Positions 48,362-57,586 of a DNA stretch of 64,000 bases are shown here, piece by piece. A program made the translations under genes and the position numbers. The notes beneath the pieces were generated by a model. That model did not search any database. It was not told the DNA's origin and worked only from the letters and a program-made list of their open reading frames with translations. Position 1 is the stretch's first letter; each line of letters begins with the position of its first letter. The DNA is from JBFELU01 sp041572755 (lineage in GTDB: Bacteria; Actinomycetota; Acidimicrobiia; Spongiisociales; UBA11373). The stretch is taken from positions 1-64,000 of the forward strand of contig JBFFRY010000013.1 of NCBI GenBank assembly GCA_041572755.1, given 5' to 3'.

Positions 48362-50070
48362 CCGACGGCGTGGGGAGGGTGATCGGCCACCAGCACACCT
48401 CGACTCGTGAGTTCCGCGTGATCCTCGACGAAACGTCGTATCTCCAGCTCGACGATCTGGTGGTGGTCACGACCGCGGTTCCCGGCGCCGGTGAGGTCCG
48501 CACCTACGGGATCGTCACCGAGGCCGAGTCGCTGCTCGAGGGAGCGTCCTACGAGTCGGACACCCTGCGGATCGCCGCCGAGGGGAGCATGCCGGGTGCC
48601 CTGGTTCGTTCGGCTCGCGTGGCGATCACTCGGGTTGATCCCGAGTTGTGGGTCGCCCCGGACCCGGGAGGCGTGGTGGAGCGAGCCTCAGGCGAAGAGC
48701 GCCGCAAAGCCCTCTACGCCGACGAGATGGATCGGCCGCTCCCGGTCGGGCTGGGTCGAGATGGGGAGCCGGTGCCGGTGGACCTGGATTTCTTCGACGG
48801 CCGCAAGGGTGGCCACATGTCGATCTCCGGAATCAGCGGGGTGGCGACCAAGACGTCCTTCGCTCTCTTCTTTCTTCGCATGCTGACGGCCCGTCGCGAC
48901 ATCGTCGGCGATGCCGCCGAGAACCTCCGGGTCATCGTCTTCAACGTGAAGGGCGAGGATCTCCTCTGGCTCGACAAGCCGAATCGCTTCTTCACGGAAA
49001 GGGCCGCCGCCGAGTGGTCTCGTCTCGGTGTGGAACCGGGGCCGTTCCCTTCGGTGTCGATATGGGCGCCGCCTCGAGCCAAGAGCGGCGACGTCGTCGT
49101 TCCCGATATCGGGGGCCGACAGGACGTCTCCGTGTTTGCCTGGACACCTCGAGAGTTTGTCGACGAGGCCCTGCTCCGCTTCCTCTTCACCGACACCGGT
49201 GACACTCGCAGCCAGGTGGCCTTCATCGCCGAGAGGGTCGAGGCCCAGCTGCGCCGGTGGGCCGTCGACGTTGCCGGAGAGCCGGGAGCGATCGTGCTCA
49301 GAGACCCGCGCGAAGGCCACCGCAGGGGGGAGGCGGTCCAGCCGACCGGTGGGGAGCGGGTGATCCGCTCGCTGCACGACCTGGTGGCCTCGATCGAGGA
49401 GTTCGTCGATCCGATCGACGACGAGCCGTTGGGATCGTGGACGGGCCGGGTGCTGCCGGGGACCGCGTCGGCTTTCATGCGCCGTCTCCACGCCGCCGAG
49501 CACCGATTGGGGCAGTTGATCCAGGTGGGAGACAGCAGGCGTATCGATCGCTCCAAGGCTCAGGTGACCGTGGTGGGCATTCAGTCGCTCCACGACCTCG
49601 GCCAGCGGTTCGTCGTCGGCGCCCTTCTCAAGGAGCTGTTCGATCACAAGGAGCAGACCGGGCAGAGGTTCCCCCTGTCGGTCGTGGTGCTCGATGAACT
49701 CAACAAGTACGCGCCGCGTGAGGGCCACAGCCCGATCAAGGACATGTTGATCGACATCGCCCAGCGGGGCCGATCGCTCGGTGTGCTGCTGGTCGGAGCC
49801 CAGCAGACGGCTTCCCGGGTGGCGCCGGAGGTGCTGGAGAATGCCGCCGTGCGGGTCTCGGGACGTTTGGACGCCGCCGAGGCGGAGCGCGCCGAGTACG
49901 GCTGGATGCTGCCCTCGACCCGGGCGCGTGCCCGGCTGCTCAAGCCGGGGACGATGGTCGTGTCGCAGCCCTCGATTCCGGTGCCGGTCGTCATCGACTT
50001 CCCCTTCCCGCCGTGGGCGACGCGGAAGGAGGAGGTCGCCGAGGGCGATGATCCGTTTGCCGGTCTCTAG
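48358..50070 (+). CDS. herA: HerA-type hexameric DNA translocase
   Basis: HerA is a FtsK-like hexameric ATPase that pumps double-stranded DNA through its ring to the NurA nuclease. The N-terminal barrel (HAS domain) covers about residues 1-130. The Walker A motif is GISGVATKTSFALFF near 157, a form typical of HerA. Walker B is LSVVVLDELNKYAPREG near 442, and an arginine-finger region follows (VLLVGAQQTAS, then VRVSGRLD). At 570 residues it has the expected size. The GTG start overlaps nurA by four bases, and its stop touches the sbcD ATG directly. This supports cotranscription and joint function. Confidence 0.85.
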   Translation: MTDGVGRVIGHQHTSTREFRVILDETSYLQLDDLVVVTTAVPGAGEVRTYGIVTEAESLLEGASYESDTLRIAAEGSMPGALVRSARVAITRVDPELWVAPDPGGVVERASGEERRKALYADEMDRPLPVGLGRDGEPVPVDLDFFDGRKGGHMSISGISGVATKTSFALFFLRMLTARRDIVGDAAENLRVIVFNVKGEDLLWLDKPNRFFTERAAAEWSRLGVEPGPFPSVSIWAPPRAKSGDVVVPDIGGRQDVSVFAWTPREFVDEALLRFLFTDTGDTRSQVAFIAERVEAQLRRWAVDVAGEPGAIVLRDPREGHRRGEAVQPTGGERVIRSLHDLVASIEEFVDPIDDEPLGSWTGRVLPGTASAFMRRLHAAEHRLGQLIQVGDSRRIDRSKAQVTVVGIQSLHDLGQRFVVGALLKELFDHKEQTGQRFPLSVVVLDELNKYAPREGHSPIKDMLIDIAQRGRSLGVLLVGAQQTASRVAPEVLENAAVRVSGRLDAAEAERAEYGWMLPSTRARARLLKPGTMVVSQPSIPVPVVIDFPFPPWATRKEEVAEGDDPFAGL

Positions 50071-51237
50071 ATGAAGATCCTCCACACATCCGACTGGCAT
50101 GTGGGCAAGCGGATCGGCCGGCACGACCGGATCCCGGAGCAGCAGGAGGCGATCGCCGAGGTCGCCGAGATCGCAGATCGAATCGGTGCCGACCTCGTCC
50201 TCCATTCGGGGGACCTCTTTGATCGTCCTATCCCGCCCGTCGACGCGCTCCGGGCGGGTCTCGATGGTCTCCTGGCGCTCACCGACGGGGGTAATCGGCC
50301 GGTGGTGGTGGTGGCGGGGAACCACGATTCCCCCCAGCTCTTCGAGGTACTCGCCCCCTACCTCGAAGGTTTCGGCGTCCGGCTGGTCGGCCGCATCAAA
50401 CCCCCCGACTCCGGGGGCGTGCTCGATGTGGAGACCCGGTCGGGAACGGCGCGGGTGGCCTGCTTCCCCTTCCTGAGAGCGGCGCAGGCCGTCGACTTCA
50501 TGGAGCGGGCTGATCGTTGGTACGGCGTGTATGCCGATCGGGTTCGCCGGATCTGCGAGGTCTATGCCGAGGATGTGCGCGCCAGGCGCACCGGCGACGA
50601 CGTCGGCCTCCTGGTGGCGCACTTCATGGTGACCGGAGTATCGGTGCGCACCGGGGCTCCACGCGGGGAGCGGGAGCTCCACATGGGCGAGGCTTACGCC
50701 GCCACGACGCAGTCGATCCCCACGGCACTCGACTACGTGGCGATGGGTCACATCCACGCCCCGCAGCCCGTCCCGGGTTCGCAGGTTCCCGCCGAGTACG
50801 CCGGCTCGCTGCTCCAACTCGACTTCGGCGAGGCCGGTGAGAGCAAGCGCGTCGTGGTGATCGAGGCCGGTGGAGGAGCACCGGCTCGCGTCTCGAGCGT
50901 TCCCATCACCGCCGGCCGGCGCCTGGAACGGGTGACCGGTCGCTGGGAGGACGTGGCGGATCGGGACGACCTCGAAGATGCCTACCTCGATCTCGTGGTG
51001 GAGACCGAAGGCCCCGATCCCGGCCTGGCCGATCTCGCCCGGGATCGGTTCCCGCTGCTCGTCAAGGTGCAGGCCGACTACGAACGGCCCGATCGGCCCG
51101 ATGCGGTGGCGACCGATCGGCCCCTCGACGCCATGTACGCCGAGTACCACCGTGCCGAGCACGGCACCGAGCCGGGCGGCGACCTCCTGGAGGCGTTCCG
51201 GAGACTCGAAGACGAGGTGACCGGTGCGGCCGATTGA
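50071..51237 (+). CDS. sbcD: SbcD/Mre11-type exonuclease subunit
   Basis: SbcD (Mre11) is the nuclease partner of SbcC (Rad50) in a complex that opens and trims DNA double-strand ends, including hairpins and protein-blocked ends. The phosphodiesterase motifs are all present: HTSDWHVGKR (about 5-14), HSGDLFDRPI (about 45), VAGNHDSPQ (about 88), LLVAHFM (about 185) and MGHIHAPQ (about 226). The C-terminal part binds SbcC. At 388 residues the size is typical. The herA stop codon directly precedes its ATG, and the last 14 bases overlap sbcC. Confidence 0.92.
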   Translation: MKILHTSDWHVGKRIGRHDRIPEQQEAIAEVAEIADRIGADLVLHSGDLFDRPIPPVDALRAGLDGLLALTDGGNRPVVVVAGNHDSPQLFEVLAPYLEGFGVRLVGRIKPPDSGGVLDVETRSGTARVACFPFLRAAQAVDFMERADRWYGVYADRVRRICEVYAEDVRARRTGDDVGLLVAHFMVTGVSVRTGAPRGERELHMGEAYAATTQSIPTALDYVAMGHIHAPQPVPGSQVPAEYAGSLLQLDFGEAGESKRVVVIEAGGGAPARVSSVPITAGRRLERVTGRWEDVADRDDLEDAYLDLVVETEGPDPGLADLARDRFPLLVKVQADYERPDRPDAVATDRPLDAMYAEYHRAEHGTEPGGDLLEAFRRLEDEVTGAAD

Positions 51238-53653
51238 ACTGACGCTGGACGGATTCCGGTCGTTCCACGGGTCGGAGACCCTGCGGTGGGACGACCGTCG
51301 GCTGGTGGGTGTCGTTGGGCCCATCGGGAGCGGGAAGTCGTCGATCCTCGACGGCATCGCCTTCGCCCTCTACGGCAGGACCCCGCGCATTGCCCGCGAG
51401 ATTCGGAGTCTCGTGAACCAGCGCCGTGACCAGGGGAGTGTGTCGCTTCTCTTCGAAGTCGACGGCGAACGGTGGCGGGTGGTTCGGTCCTTGCGGCGGT
51501 CCGGCCAATCGGCCCACGTGTTGTTCGAGGTGGGCGACGGTGGCGAGACCGAGGTCGCCGATCGGCGGGACGAGGTCAACAAGCGGATCGCCGAGCTTCT
51601 GGGGCTCGACTTCGAGGCGTTCCGAAGGTCGATCCTTCTGGCTCAAGGAGAGTTCGATCGCTTCCTGCGGGGCACCGCGGCCGAGAGAGACGACGTCCTC
51701 AAGGGCGTCTTCGGGCTGGACCGTATCGATGCGATGCGAGAACGCGCCAAGACTGAGCGGGATCTGGCATCGGGGGAGCTGCAGGCGCTCGACGCCCTGC
51801 GGGAGAACCTCGAAACCGATCGCAGGCTCCTGGCGGAAGCGAAGAAGGCGCTGCCGGCGGCCCAAGACCGGTCCCGGCAACTCCAGAAGCTCGGTGGTGC
51901 CGTGGTCGAGCTTGGCGAGCGCCGGGCGGCGGCGGCGGCGGGCGCCGAGGCCGCCGTGGTCCGTCTGGCGACGCTGGCCACTCTCGGCGAGCGGTTCCCG
52001 AGCGAGAAGGTGACCGGCGAGCTCCTCGAGACGCTGCGCACGATCGCCCGGGATCGAGCCGCAGCCGAGGCGGCGCTCGCCGCGGCCCTGGAGCGTTCCG
52101 GGGGGAAGCCCGCCCTGGACCGGGCCGGTGAGCTGGTGGCGACCTATGAGGCACGAACTGTCGCCGTCGGCGATGCCCGGACGGGGGCCGAGCGAGCCGC
52201 GGCAACGCGCACGGAGGCCGAGTCCGACCACGCCGCGCTGCAGGCGCGCGCCGAATCGGCGGCCGAGGAGGCCGCCGCCGCGGAGAAGGCGGTCTCCGCG
52301 GCCCGCGCCGCCCACGGGCAGGCCGAGGGGGAGCTCCACGAAGCCCGTCACGGCGCCATGGCCGCCACCCTGAGGGCCGGTCTCGAACGGGGCTCTCCTT
52401 GTCCGGTGTGCCGCCAGCCGGTGGTGGAGCTACCGCCGGAGTCTCCCTCGACAGAGCTCGAACGGGCCGAGGAGGCCGTTGCCGAGGCCGTCTCCCGAGT
52501 GCGGTCCGCCGAAGCAGCGGCCAAGCGGGCGGCCTCTGAGGCCGCGGAGGCCGCCAAGTCGGCCGCCGCAAGCGGCGAGGTGGCGGCCGGTCGCGGGGAG
52601 CGCGCCGTCGAGGCACAGCAGGCGCTGGATGCCGCGCTCGAGGCACTGGAGTCGGCTGCGGCTGCCGTTGCGGCCGTGCTGGGTGACGGAGAGCCGCGCC
52701 GGCGCCTGGAGCAGCTGCGCCGTGAGGTCGGCGGTGCCGAGAAGGAGATCGCAAGGCTGGCAGAGCGTGCCGAAGCGATCGAGGGGCAGCGAGACCTCCT
52801 GGTCACCTCCCTGGCGGCACTGGCCGGTGCCCTGGGCAGGGAAGCCCCCACCGGACGTGAGCCGGAGGTCCTCGAGAAGGCGATCCAGGGGCTCCGCGCC
52901 GAATGGGGGCGGCAGCGGGATGAGGCCGAGTTGCAGCGGAGCACCGCCGAGGCCGAAGTCAAGGCCGTCGACGAGCGCTACGCCGCCCTGCTGGTCGAGG
53001 CCGGTCTGGATCCCGACGACGATCCCGCAGCGGCCACCGAGGAGGCGGTCGTCGCCGCCGCCGCCATCGAAGCCCGCGTCGGCGACCTCGAGGCTCGTCT
53101 GGACCGGCTCGGGAAGCTCGAGGCCGAGCACGCCGCCATCGTGGCGAGGCGCGATCGGTTCCAACAACTGGTGGCCGATCTGGCTCGCACCAAGTTCCCC
53201 GCCTACGTGCTCACCGAGCGCCGGAGGGCGCTGGCGGACCTGGGCGGTGTGCTCTTCGAGACGCTGAGCGGATCCCGATATCGGTTCAGCGACGATGGGG
53301 ATTTCGACGTGGTGGACCTGGCCGCCGCCGAGCGACGCCGATCGGCCGACTCTCTCTCCGGTGGAGAGACGTTCCTCGCTTCCCTGGCGTTGGCGTTGGC
53401 CCTCGCCGAGACGGTGGCCCGGGAGGGCGGGCGCCTCGACGCCTTCTTCCTCGATGAGGGTTTCGGCAGCCTCGACCCGGAACACCTCGACCTGGCCATG
53501 GAAGGCATCGAGAAGATGACCACGATGGCCGAGAGGCTGGTGGTCGTCGTGAGCCACGTCTCCGGTCTGCGCGATCGGCTGGAGGACCTCATCGTTCTGG
53601 ACAAGGACCCGGTGACCGGCGACACGGTCGTGGTGGAAGGCGCCGGCGGGTAG
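51224..53653 (+). CDS. sbcC: SbcC/Rad50-type SMC-like ATPase
   Basis: This is the ATP-powered clamp of the SbcCD complex. Walker A is GPIGSGKSS near residue 32, in the N-terminal lobe. A Q-loop-like LAQGEFDRFLRG lies near 139. Two long coiled coils follow, and the zinc hook CPVC is at residues 393-396. The C-terminal lobe has the signature SLSGGETFLASLALALA near 705 and Walker B FFLDEGFGSLD near 735. At 809 residues it is shorter than E. coli SbcC (1048), so its coils are shorter. The GTG start overlaps sbcD by 14 bases. It ends the four-gene resection operon. Confidence 0.93.
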   Translation: MRPIELTLDGFRSFHGSETLRWDDRRLVGVVGPIGSGKSSILDGIAFALYGRTPRIAREIRSLVNQRRDQGSVSLLFEVDGERWRVVRSLRRSGQSAHVLFEVGDGGETEVADRRDEVNKRIAELLGLDFEAFRRSILLAQGEFDRFLRGTAAERDDVLKGVFGLDRIDAMRERAKTERDLASGELQALDALRENLETDRRLLAEAKKALPAAQDRSRQLQKLGGAVVELGERRAAAAAGAEAAVVRLATLATLGERFPSEKVTGELLETLRTIARDRAAAEAALAAALERSGGKPALDRAGELVATYEARTVAVGDARTGAERAAATRTEAESDHAALQARAESAAEEAAAAEKAVSAARAAHGQAEGELHEARHGAMAATLRAGLERGSPCPVCRQPVVELPPESPSTELERAEEAVAEAVSRVRSAEAAAKRAASEAAEAAKSAAASGEVAAGRGERAVEAQQALDAALEALESAAAAVAAVLGDGEPRRRLEQLRREVGGAEKEIARLAERAEAIEGQRDLLVTSLAALAGALGREAPTGREPEVLEKAIQGLRAEWGRQRDEAELQRSTAEAEVKAVDERYAALLVEAGLDPDDDPAAATEEAVVAAAAIEARVGDLEARLDRLGKLEAEHAAIVARRDRFQQLVADLARTKFPAYVLTERRRALADLGGVLFETLSGSRYRFSDDGDFDVVDLAAAERRRSADSLSGGETFLASLALALALAETVAREGGRLDAFFLDEGFGSLDPEHLDLAMEGIEKMTTMAERLVVVVSHVSGLRDRLEDLIVLDKDPVTGDTVVVEGAGG

Positions 53654-53659
53654 GGTCCG

Positions 53660-54811
53660 GTGGAGCGGCGAAACGAGGAGATGGGACCGCTCTCGGGCGT
53701 CAAGGTCGTGGAGATCGCATCGATCGGACCGGGACCCTTCTGCGCCATGATGCTCTCGGATCTCGGAGCAGAGGTGATCCGGGTCGATCGGCTGGGTTCC
53801 GGCGCCGGACCGGTTCCCTACGATCCCCTCTACCGGGGTCGGCGGTCGATCGCCGTGGATCTCAAGCACCCGGACGGGCGAGCGGTGGTGCTCCGGCTCC
53901 TCGACGGGGCCGACGTCCTCGTCGAGGGTTTCCGTCCGGGCGTGATGGAGCGCCTCGGACTGGGACCCGACGACGTGATGACCCGCAATCCCCGGCTCGT
54001 GTACGGGCGAATGACGGGATGGGGCCGCGACGGCCCACTCGCCGATCGGGCCGGACACGACATCGACTACATCGCCGTTGCCGGCGCCCTTCACCCCATC
54101 GGACCGTTCGACGGCCCGCCACTGCCTCCCCTCAACCTCGTCGGTGACTTCGGGGGCGGTGGGATGTTGCTGGCGTTCGGCGTGGCCGCGGCCCTGGTGG
54201 AGCGCAACCGTTCCGGGAAGGGTCAGGTGGTCGACGCGGCGATGGTCGACGGCGCCGCTTCCCTCTCGGCGATGTTCCACGGAATGGTCGCCCAGGGTCT
54301 GTGGTCCCCGGAGCGGGGCGGCAACGTCCTCGACGGCAGCGCGCCGTTCTACACCACCTACCGGACCCGCGACGATCGGTTCGTGGCGGTGGGAGCGCTC
54401 GAACCGCAGTTCTATGCCGAGCTGGTCTCGGGTCTCGGCCTCGACGGCGAGGACCTGCCGGTCCAGTTCGATCGCCGGCAGTGGCCGGAGCTTCGAAGAC
54501 GCTTTGCCGAGGTCTTCCGGTCCAAGACCCGCGACGAATGGGAAGAGGTCTTTGCCGGGACCGACGCCTGCGTGGCCCCGGTCCTCGCCCTCGACGAGGC
54601 GCCGGACCATCCCGCCAACCGGGCGCGGGGGGTGTTCGTCGACGTGGGCGGCTCGCAACAGCCGGCGCCCGCCCCCCGGTTTGCCAGGACTCCCAACGGG
54701 GTCCCCGCGCCGGCCTCGGCGGCGGGGGCGCACACAGACGAGATCCTGGAGGAGCACGGCCTGGAGCCGCCGGAGATCGGCTCGCTCCGTGCGGCGGGTG
54801 CGGTCGGCTGA
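53660..54811 (+). CDS. CaiB/BaiF CoA-transferase family protein, racemase-like
   Basis: The 383-residue protein belongs to class III CoA transferases. IGPGPFCAMMLSDLGAEVIR near 21 opens the fold. GRMTGWGRDGPLADRAGHDIDYIA near 118 and GDFGGGGMLLAFG near 166 are signatures of alpha-methylacyl-CoA racemases, with the conserved His and Asp of that group. Racemases of this type prepare branched-chain acyl-CoA for beta-oxidation. The GTG at 53660 lies six bases after sbcC. An ATG at 53681 is an alternative. Whether it shares the sbcC transcript is unknown. Confidence 0.87.
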   Translation: MERRNEEMGPLSGVKVVEIASIGPGPFCAMMLSDLGAEVIRVDRLGSGAGPVPYDPLYRGRRSIAVDLKHPDGRAVVLRLLDGADVLVEGFRPGVMERLGLGPDDVMTRNPRLVYGRMTGWGRDGPLADRAGHDIDYIAVAGALHPIGPFDGPPLPPLNLVGDFGGGGMLLAFGVAAALVERNRSGKGQVVDAAMVDGAASLSAMFHGMVAQGLWSPERGGNVLDGSAPFYTTYRTRDDRFVAVGALEPQFYAELVSGLGLDGEDLPVQFDRRQWPELRRRFAEVFRSKTRDEWEEVFAGTDACVAPVLALDEAPDHPANRARGVFVDVGGSQQPAPAPRFARTPNGVPAPASAAGAHTDEILEEHGLEPPEIGSLRAAGAVG

Positions 54812-54832
54812 CCCCACTACCATCGGGAACAG

Positions 54833-55903
54833 GTGGCAACCGTCGGCATACTCGGCCTTCCCAACGTGGGCAAGACGACGCTCTTCAACGCCCTCACGGG
54901 CCTGGATGCCCCCACTGCCCCCCACCCGTTCTCGACCACCGAGCCCAATGTCGGCGTGGCGAAGATTCCGGACGTGCTGCTGGATCGGGTTGCAGAGCTC
55001 GAGGGCTCGAAGCGAACCGTTCATGCAACGCTGGAGCTGTCTGATCTCCCGGCTATGGCGGGTCCCGGCCACAAGGGTTTGGCGGCCCAGTTCCTGGGTC
55101 GGCTTCGCGATGTCGACGCCCTGGTCATCGTGTTGCGGTCGTTCGACGATCCCGGTGTTCCCGCAGACGAATCGGGTGTCGATCCGGTCGAGCAGGCGGA
55201 AACCCTCCTCCTGGAGCTGGCGCTCGCCGATGCCGACGTGTTCGCCCGCCGGGCGGAGAAGGCCGCCAAGGAGGCGACGGCGGACCCCGCTCTCAAGCGG
55301 GCCGCCGCCGCCATCGCCCGCGCCGCCGGGCTGCTGGAACAGGGCGGTCATCTCAGGACGGCAGAGTGGATGCCCGACGAGCTCGACGCCTTTCGAGATC
55401 TGGCGCCCCTCACTCTCAAGCCGACGGTTTGGGTCGTGAATCGAGGGGAGGACGACACCGAGCCCCTCGATTCAGGGATCGAAGCAGCGGTGCCGGACGG
55501 CGATGTCTTCGTCGAGCTCTCCGCCCGGATCGAAGAGGAGGCGGCGGGACTCGATCCCGAGGATCGCACCGAGCTCCTCGAGGGCCTCGGCTTCGGCGTC
55601 GGTGCCCTGGCGAACATGGTCGAGGCCACCCACGCGGCGCTCGATCTCATCGTCTTCTACACCCTCGGCGCCAAGGAGTCCCACGCCCGTACGGTCCGGC
55701 GTGGCACGACGGCACGCGAGGCGGCGGGCAAGGTTCACTCCGACATGGAGCGCGGCTTCATCCGGGCCGAGGTCGCCGCCCTCGCCGATGTGGTCGACGC
55801 AGGAGGCTGGGAGGCGCTGAAGGCCGGGGGTGGGGTCCGCCTCGAGGGCGCCGACTATGTGGTCGCCGAGGGGGACGCTCTCCAGATCCGATTCTCGGTA
55901 TGA
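54833..55903 (+). CDS. ychF: YchF-family ATPase/GTPase
   Basis: YchF is an Obg-related P-loop protein that binds ribosomes and hydrolyses ATP. The P-loop is GLPNVGKTTLFNALTG near 8. The G3 region, LSDLPAMAGPGHKGL, is a variant of the usual DxxG-containing AGLVKGAS. The segment NRGEDD near 204 replaces the family's N-x-x-E type base-recognition motif. The C-terminal TGS domain is present (FYTLGAKESHARTVRRGTTA, DYVVAEGDALQIRFSV). At 356 residues it is close to the normal 363. The GTG is preceded by TACCAT nine bases upstream, so it is likely leaderless. Its altered G3 suggests a divergent clade. Confidence 0.87.
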   Translation: MATVGILGLPNVGKTTLFNALTGLDAPTAPHPFSTTEPNVGVAKIPDVLLDRVAELEGSKRTVHATLELSDLPAMAGPGHKGLAAQFLGRLRDVDALVIVLRSFDDPGVPADESGVDPVEQAETLLLELALADADVFARRAEKAAKEATADPALKRAAAAIARAAGLLEQGGHLRTAEWMPDELDAFRDLAPLTLKPTVWVVNRGEDDTEPLDSGIEAAVPDGDVFVELSARIEEEAAGLDPEDRTELLEGLGFGVGALANMVEATHAALDLIVFYTLGAKESHARTVRRGTTAREAAGKVHSDMERGFIRAEVAALADVVDAGGWEALKAGGGVRLEGADYVVAEGDALQIRFSV

Positions 55904-55928
55904 GCAACGGGGATAATGCCCTGACCCC

Positions 55929-57419
55929 GTGGCGAGGATCGAAGCGATGAGAGCAATGGTGATTGGTGCCGGTGGCGCTACTCGCGACCTGCTGCGTCGC
56001 CTCGGTGTGTTGTGGGAGATCACGGTCGTCGACACCGACGCCGCTCGGCTCGCCGAGGCGAGCCGGATCCGGGGGATCGAGGCGGTGATGGGCGATGGGT
56101 CGAGCCGGGTGGTGCTCGAGAGGGCCGGCATCGGTGACGCCGATGCGCTCGTGGCTGCGACCAACGACGACGATGTGAATCTCGAGGTGTGCCGCCTCGG
56201 CAAGGATCTCGGCTTGCTGCGGATCGTTGCCGTGGCCGCCACCCCCGAGCGGCTTCCCGACTATCGAGACCTCGACGTCTCGGCGGTCTCTCCCCACGGG
56301 CTCACGGCCCGGGAACTCGAGATCAGCCTGGAGCCCCGGCGTGTCTCGTCGACGGCTTTTGCGCATGGCCGAGCCGAGGCCATCGAGTTCCGCATCGCCG
56401 CCGACAGTCCGGTGAGGGGCATCGCGCTGCGCGACCTTCACGCCGAGAGTTGGCTGATCGCAGCGATCCTTCGGGACGATCAACTCATCGTTCCTCACGG
56501 GAACGCGGTCCTGAAGACGGGCGATCTGGTCACGGTCGTCGGCGCGGCAGCTGACTTCTCGCTGATCGTGCGCACCTTCACGGCCGGTACCGCTCGGTTT
56601 CCCCTCGACTTCGGCAAGCGCGTCGCAGTCGTGCTCGATTCGGAGTCGGACCTCGACACGCTGGATGAGGCCATCTATGTGACCCGCAACACCCAGGCGG
56701 CCTCCCTGTTGTTGGTCCACAGGCGCCAGGAGGGGGTTCGCGACCACGCTCACGCCGTCGAGATCGATCGCCTCCTCGAGGCCGCCGACGCCCGGGCGGA
56801 CGGAGTCGAGATGCATCGCCGACCGGTGTCGGGTCCTCCGTTGCGCAGCCTGCAGGGGGTCACGGTCGACGAGAGCGTCGGCGTCGTGGTGCTCCCCGCT
56901 CCGCAGGGTGGATTCCTGGGTCGTCCCCGGGTGACCAGGGCGATCCGGCTGGCCACTCGCCTGGCGCTCCCGGTGCTCTTCGCCCGCGGTTCTCATCCCT
57001 ATCAGCGCGTGGTGGCCCCCACCCGCGACACGGCGGGCGACTCCGGGGCGGCGACGGCAGCCATCGACATCGCCTCGTTCATGAACGGCTCGGTGGCCGG
57101 CGTCGCCGTGATGGCGCCCACCTTCCGCGCCGGGAGCGACGATCGCGAAGCTGCGGTCCGGGCGTTGACGAGGCTGAGGGAGGAGGGCGCCGTTCGGGGA
57201 GTGACGGTGCGGCGGCGACTCCGGCAGGGGAATCCCGTTCGGGTCCTGAGCGGCCTGGTCGAAGAGTCCGAACTCATCGTCATGGGTCTGCCGTCGCGAC
57301 CCCCGTCGTGGGCCCGGCCGGGCCTCCTGGGGCACCTCATGGTGCGGTCGGTGCCTTCCTTGCTGGTCGTGCCGCCCGTCGAGTTGATGCCGTCGCCGTC
57401 GACGGGACGGTCCGGGTGA
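55929..57419 (+). CDS. TrkA-domain potassium regulator fused to stress-type domains
   Basis: The protein has 496 residues. A TrkA-N nucleotide-binding domain comes first, with VIGAGGATRDLLRRL at about 10-25 and MGDGSSRVVLERAGI near 55. A TrkA-C-like strand set follows at about 145-220. The second half carries two alpha-beta domains. The last resembles a UspA universal stress protein (RQGNPVRVLSGLVEESELIVMGL, then VRSVPSLLVVPP). No channel or transporter gene is nearby. It may sense nucleotide or potassium and pass the signal to a separate transporter. The ATG at 55947 is an alternative start, directly before the first strand. Confidence 0.82.
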   Translation: MARIEAMRAMVIGAGGATRDLLRRLGVLWEITVVDTDAARLAEASRIRGIEAVMGDGSSRVVLERAGIGDADALVAATNDDDVNLEVCRLGKDLGLLRIVAVAATPERLPDYRDLDVSAVSPHGLTARELEISLEPRRVSSTAFAHGRAEAIEFRIAADSPVRGIALRDLHAESWLIAAILRDDQLIVPHGNAVLKTGDLVTVVGAAADFSLIVRTFTAGTARFPLDFGKRVAVVLDSESDLDTLDEAIYVTRNTQAASLLLVHRRQEGVRDHAHAVEIDRLLEAADARADGVEMHRRPVSGPPLRSLQGVTVDESVGVVVLPAPQGGFLGRPRVTRAIRLATRLALPVLFARGSHPYQRVVAPTRDTAGDSGAATAAIDIASFMNGSVAGVAVMAPTFRAGSDDREAAVRALTRLREEGAVRGVTVRRRLRQGNPVRVLSGLVEESELIVMGLPSRPPSWARPGLLGHLMVRSVPSLLVVPPVELMPSPSTGRSG

Positions 57420-57571
57420 ACCTCCCGCTCCCGCTCTCGACGGCGGATCATCGGAGACGGCGCCGTCTCGTCGCGGATCTGAAGCGCCGGATCGAAGCCG
57501 GACGGTACGTGGTCGATGCAGTGGACGTGGCGGAGGCGGTGCTGCGGTTCCACCGGGAAGGCCGCCGGTAG
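57416..57571 (+). CDS. FlgM-like mini-protein (51 aa)
   Basis: The GTG overlaps the previous stop by four bases. The protein has the string RRLVADLKRRIEAGRYVVDA, then DVAEAVLRFHREGRR. That arrangement, a basic helix, then I-x-x-G-x-Y-x-V-D, then a hydrophobic helix, is the same as the end of anti-sigma-28 factor FlgM. No flagellar or sigma-28 gene is in the window. FlgM-like proteins also occur in non-motile actinobacteria. It could bind a sigma factor, but only the pattern supports this. Confidence 0.6.
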   Translation: MNLPLPLSTADHRRRRRLVADLKRRIEAGRYVVDAVDVAEAVLRFHREGRR

Positions 57572-57586
57572 GGTCAAGGGCTGAAG

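Noticed and set aside
52430..55351. 973-residue open frame on the minus strand
   Set aside because: It is antisense to sbcC, the CoA transferase and ychF, all of which have clear family motifs on the plus strand.
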